Below are positions 61,580 to 64,000 of a DNA stretch of 64,000 nucleotides, piece by piece. Source of the stretch: Modicisalibacter muralis (lineage in GTDB: Bacteria; Pseudomonadota; Gammaproteobacteria; Pseudomonadales; Halomonadaceae). The notes under the pieces are model-generated. The model was given only the letters and a program-made list of their open reading frames with translations. It was not told where the DNA came from and did not search any database. Made by a program: the position numbers and the translations under genes. Location of the stretch: positions 186,001-250,000 of the forward strand of contig NZ_FNGI01000003.1 of the NCBI RefSeq assembly GCF_900102945.1, in the 5' to 3' direction. Position 1 is the first letter of the stretch. Every line of letters begins with the position of its first letter.

Positions 61580-63038
61580 GAAGATACTCCTTTGCCTGTT
61601 CAGCACCGATCCGTTCGCGCCAATTACTCGCCGAGCTATCAATGACCCCAGCGAGATCCAGCTCGGTTTCGCCCGGCACGCGGATTCTCAGAAACTTGAA
61701 CGGCGGTGCACTGAGCGGCACCGTGGCATCGAACCCCAGCTTGGCACCCACCCCATCCCGGGTGGAGGGATCGAGCTTGGAACCTTGGGACTCACTGACC
61801 AGCAGCAGGTCTCGGTCGGCCTGAAAGCGGGTAGCAAGAGCCCACTCGACTTCGGCCGGGTCGTGAACATCGACATCACAATCGACCACAGTGACGTGCT
61901 TGACGTCGTAATGGCCGGCCAGCGCCCCGAGAATAATGTTCTTGGCCTCCCCTTCCGAACGTTTGTCGATCTGCACATAGAGGTGGTAACGGCAAACGCC
62001 GCCTTTCGAGAGATGCACGTCGCGCACGCTGGGGAAGCTGCGCTTGAGATGTGCCAGTAAAGTGGCTTCGCGGGGTATACCTCCCAGCAGCAGATGCTCC
62101 AGGCCACCACCGACGATAGTGTGATATAGGGGATTCCTTCGATGCGTCACGGCATCCACTTCGATGACGTGACGTTCCGCTCGCTCACCATAGTACTGTG
62201 GAAACTCGCCAAAAGGCCCTTCCAGCTCGCGAATCCGGCACAGCAAGCGACCTTCGATCACGATTTCCGCCTGCGCCGGAACCCTCACCTGATTGGTGAT
62301 ACAACGCACCACATCCAGCGGCTGGCTATGCAGCGCTCCGGCAATTTCCAGTTCGTCATGATCAATTGGCACGATGGCTTGTGATGCCAGCAGGGTCAGA
62401 GGATCTGCCCCGATCACAATGGCAACCTCAAGATCATCGCCCTCGGCTTCTGCTCGCTGGTAAAAAGACAATGCATGGCGTGGCAACAACAACGCCCCCA
62501 AACGATTCTGGCCCGTTACCTGCAGTCTATGAATCGACACATTCTGAACGCCAGTGACCGGGTTCCTGATGATCATCAGCCCCGCAGTGATATAAGGGCC
62601 GCTGTCATGCTCGTTATGGGTCGGTATTGGCAACAACGCCCCCAGATCCAGCTCATCGGTATGAACGACTTCCTGGCAAGCAGCTTCGGATGTCTCGTTC
62701 CAAGGCAATGGGTTCAGGGATGCCTCCAGATACCGGCTCAGCACTTGTGATGGGGCGACGCCCATCGCCTCGGCCATCCATGCCCGATCTGACAGCAAAC
62801 CGGAAACAACGGATACCGGATGCCCCCCCGGCTCGATGAAGAGCGACGCTGCGGTTCCATCCAACCGGTTGGCGACTGCGGCAACTCCAAACTTCAGGTC
62901 CACGCCGGGCCGAATGACGCTCAGGCGATGCTGTCGTTGCAAGTGATCGAGCCACTCGCGCAAGTTCTTACCCAAGGGGTATCTACGGTCCGGCCTGGGT
63001 ACACCGGGGGGCGAATATCGGGACAGAACCTTTTGCAT
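61572..63038 (-). CDS. UbiD-family prenyl-FMN-dependent decarboxylase
   Basis: 488-residue member of the UbiD superfamily, which reversibly decarboxylates alpha,beta-unsaturated or aromatic acids with prenylated FMN. The catalytic triad seen in ferulate decarboxylase (Arg-Glu-Glu) is here R171 (NVSIHRLQV), E273 and E278 (RELEGPFGEFPQYYG). PrFMN-metal residues N166 and the HRxG-like region are in place. ATG at 63038 follows GAGG eight bases upstream; the frame is open 30 codons further to 63128. It is the first gene of the island. The family covers phenolic, furan, pyrrole and thiophene acids, so a furan-dicarboxylate-type enzyme is possible as well as an aromatic one. Confidence 0.9.
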   Translation of the reverse strand: MQKVLSRYSPPGVPRPDRRYPLGKNLREWLDHLQRQHRLSVIRPGVDLKFGVAAVANRLDGTAASLFIEPGGHPVSVVSGLLSDRAWMAEAMGVAPSQVLSRYLEASLNPLPWNETSEAACQEVVHTDELDLGALLPIPTHNEHDSGPYITAGLMIIRNPVTGVQNVSIHRLQVTGQNRLGALLLPRHALSFYQRAEAEGDDLEVAIVIGADPLTLLASQAIVPIDHDELEIAGALHSQPLDVVRCITNQVRVPAQAEIVIEGRLLCRIRELEGPFGEFPQYYGERAERHVIEVDAVTHRRNPLYHTIVGGGLEHLLLGGIPREATLLAHLKRSFPSVRDVHLSKGGVCRYHLYVQIDKRSEGEAKNIILGALAGHYDVKHVTVVDCDVDVHDPAEVEWALATRFQADRDLLLVSESQGSKLDPSTRDGVGAKLGFDATVPLSAPPFKFLRIRVPGETELDLAGVIDSSASNWRERIGAEQAKEYLHE

Positions 63039-63154
63039 AGGCAGCACCTCTGAATCGCTGTTCTTGTTACTGTCCCGGCTCAAGATCTGCTTCATAAGAC
63101 CAAGCGCCAACCATAGGTCACGGGGCAATATCTGTTAATCTGAAAGATAATTAT

Positions 63155-63167
63155 TTGGCACTACCAA
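63155..63167. promoter_or_regulatory. Candidate LysR box before the ubiD-like operon
   Basis: TTGGCACTACCAA is a T-N11-A site with dyad arms TTGG/CCAA, about 117 bases upstream of the ubiD-like start. It could bind the LysR protein encoded at 54451-55395. The arms are short, so chance is not excluded. Confidence 0.35.
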
Positions 63168-63505
63168 GAACGTAAAATAACCATCCAAAAGTTTCCATTA
63201 ATAAATAATGATACCTGCTATCAGCAACCGCTATATAAAATTATTTTATGAAATGCCCATTGAAGTTAAAAGCAAAAAATAATTAAGAAAAGTTTAGCCA
63301 GCAAGCGGAAAACTCATACGCGCTCTTCACTAACGACTATACAAAACAATTTCATTGTCGACCTTATCGCTGAATATCATTATTACCCTTGGAGTCCAGG
63401 AATTTACCTTTGCGTCTGATCCCCTTCTATATGATTTGCATGAAAATTCCGCAGTCTTATTCAATTAGTTTCTTATCTAGATCACCAGAACATCAGCGAA
63501 TCAAT

Positions 63506-63530
63506 AAAAAAGCGACTCATATCGAGTCGC
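63506..63530 (-). terminator. Intrinsic terminator behind the AraC gene
   Basis: Minus strand stem GCGACTC/GAGTCGC (7 bp, loop of 5) followed by six T, about 70 bases after the stop of the AraC-type gene. Confidence 0.85.
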
Positions 63531-63599
63531 CCATCATGCTCGCAGTGCTGAGATACCAAAGCCTGCCTCAATAAATATTGAGCATCACGAGAATGCTCC

Positions 63600-64000
63600 T
63601 CAATGCACGTAACTATCGGTCACCCTCTGATACTGACTGGGCGAAGCGCCGATATGCCGGCGGAAGAAGCGCGTAAAGTGCCCTTGTTCGGAGAAACCCA
63701 ACGTTTCCGATAGATTGCCCAACGTACCGGCCCGATTATCCGACAGCCAGTCGAAAGCCGACTGCATCTTGCCGATATTGGCCAGCATCTGCGGTGTCAT
63801 GCCGGTGTTTTTCTTGAACAGCGTGAAGAAGTGCGCCCGGGACAGACCACACTGCCTCGCGATGATCTCCAGATCCAATTCGCCCTGGGGGTGGTTCAGG
63901 ATAAAGTCACTGGCCTTGCGTATACGGGCATCGTAGAAGTCGCTCGCCAGCCCGACCCGCAGCTTGGTCAGATGACGCCATTCGGAGTGTTTTTCGGTAA
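63600..64000 (-). CDS. AraC-family transcriptional regulator, C-terminal part
   Basis: The frame is open to the window edge; about 133 residues are visible. They hold the double helix-turn-helix of AraC regulators: LDLEIIARQCGLSRAHFFTL (first) and LGNLSETLGFSEQGHFTRFF (second), with the closing HIGASPSQYQRV. The sensor domain is outside the window. It is the first gene beyond the AT-rich gap and points away from it, on the same strand as the island; it may control the island or be a neighbour only. Confidence 0.88.
   Translation of the reverse strand, partial: TEKHSEWRHLTKLRVGLASDFYDARIRKASDFILNHPQGELDLEIIARQCGLSRAHFFTLFKKNTGMTPQMLANIGKMQSAFDWLSDNRAGTLGNLSETLGFSEQGHFTRFFRRHIGASPSQYQRVTDSYVH

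Larger units (their letters stand above)
63039..63599. other. AT-rich intergenic region at the island edge
   Basis: 561 bases without a credible gene. The part 63129-63505 is strikingly AT-rich compared with the rest of the window. A 61-codon open frame at 63389-63574 has no ribosome site or protein-like composition. It should hold the promoter of the ubiD-like operon, and it includes a LysR-type dyad (63155-63167) and the AraC terminator (63506-63530). Confidence 0.7.

Noticed and set aside
63389-63574. 61-codon frame in the AT-rich gap near the AraC gene.
   Set aside because: No ribosome site, overlaps the AraC terminator, no protein-like pattern.

Overview
The window reads as a chromosomal segment of a GC-rich gammaproteobacterium, most likely a Halomonadaceae member (Halomonas/Chromohalobacter type). 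Reasons: the long block gltD-gltB-aroB-aroK-pilQPONM-ponA-malic enzyme-rpmE-priA-argS-SPOR protein-hslVU matches the order known in Pseudomonas, many proteins are rich in acidic residues (very marked in the AceF linkers), and TRAP transporters are present. The family assignment is an inference from content and synteny. No rRNA, tRNA, CRISPR array, integrase or insertion sequence was seen.

Layout. 1-3400: end of a fused TRAP permease, a DMT-family exporter, a first nadC and a frameshifted HAD-phosphatase remnant. 3436-12680: mutS and fdxA face the pyrG-kdsA-eno operon, followed by a cupin and gltD. 12724-24000: gltB, then aroK-aroB and the pilMNOPQ operon, whose junctions mostly overlap by 1-4 bases. 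24199-37848: ponA, a DUF481 barrel, malic enzyme, rpmE, priA, argS, an FtsN-like SPOR protein, hslVU behind a heat-shock-type promoter, and a phospholipase-D-like cardiolipin synthase. 38012-48686: plsB, rsmJ, uppP, tsaB, adk, then aceF and aceE. 49011-53743: ampD with a second nadC, the methionine-salvage genes mtnB-mtnD-mtnC with an acetyltransferase, and trmO.

53842-63038 is different. Nine genes lie on one strand, GC is visibly lower in places, and none is a housekeeping gene. In transcription order they are a UbiD-type decarboxylase, an aldehyde dehydrogenase, a membrane di-iron hydroxylase of the fatty acid hydroxylase/sterol desaturase superfamily, a DctPQM TRAP transporter, a short-chain dehydrogenase, a LysR regulator and a UbiX-type flavin prenyltransferase. 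An AT-rich 0.5 kb gap and an AraC-type regulator flank it. Together these could import a carboxylated or lipophilic compound, hydroxylate it, oxidise alcohol to aldehyde to acid, and decarboxylate the acid with prenylated FMN. The substrate is unknown. This catabolic island is the best candidate for an undescribed system here.

Other points of interest: two complete nadC genes, TTG starts chosen for priA, plsB, aceF and mtnB, a heptamer tandem repeat directly behind priA, a nested palindrome plus heat-shock promoter and leader hairpin before hslV, palindromic operator candidates before gltB and aceE, and nearly identical DNA in two lipoyl repeats of aceF.
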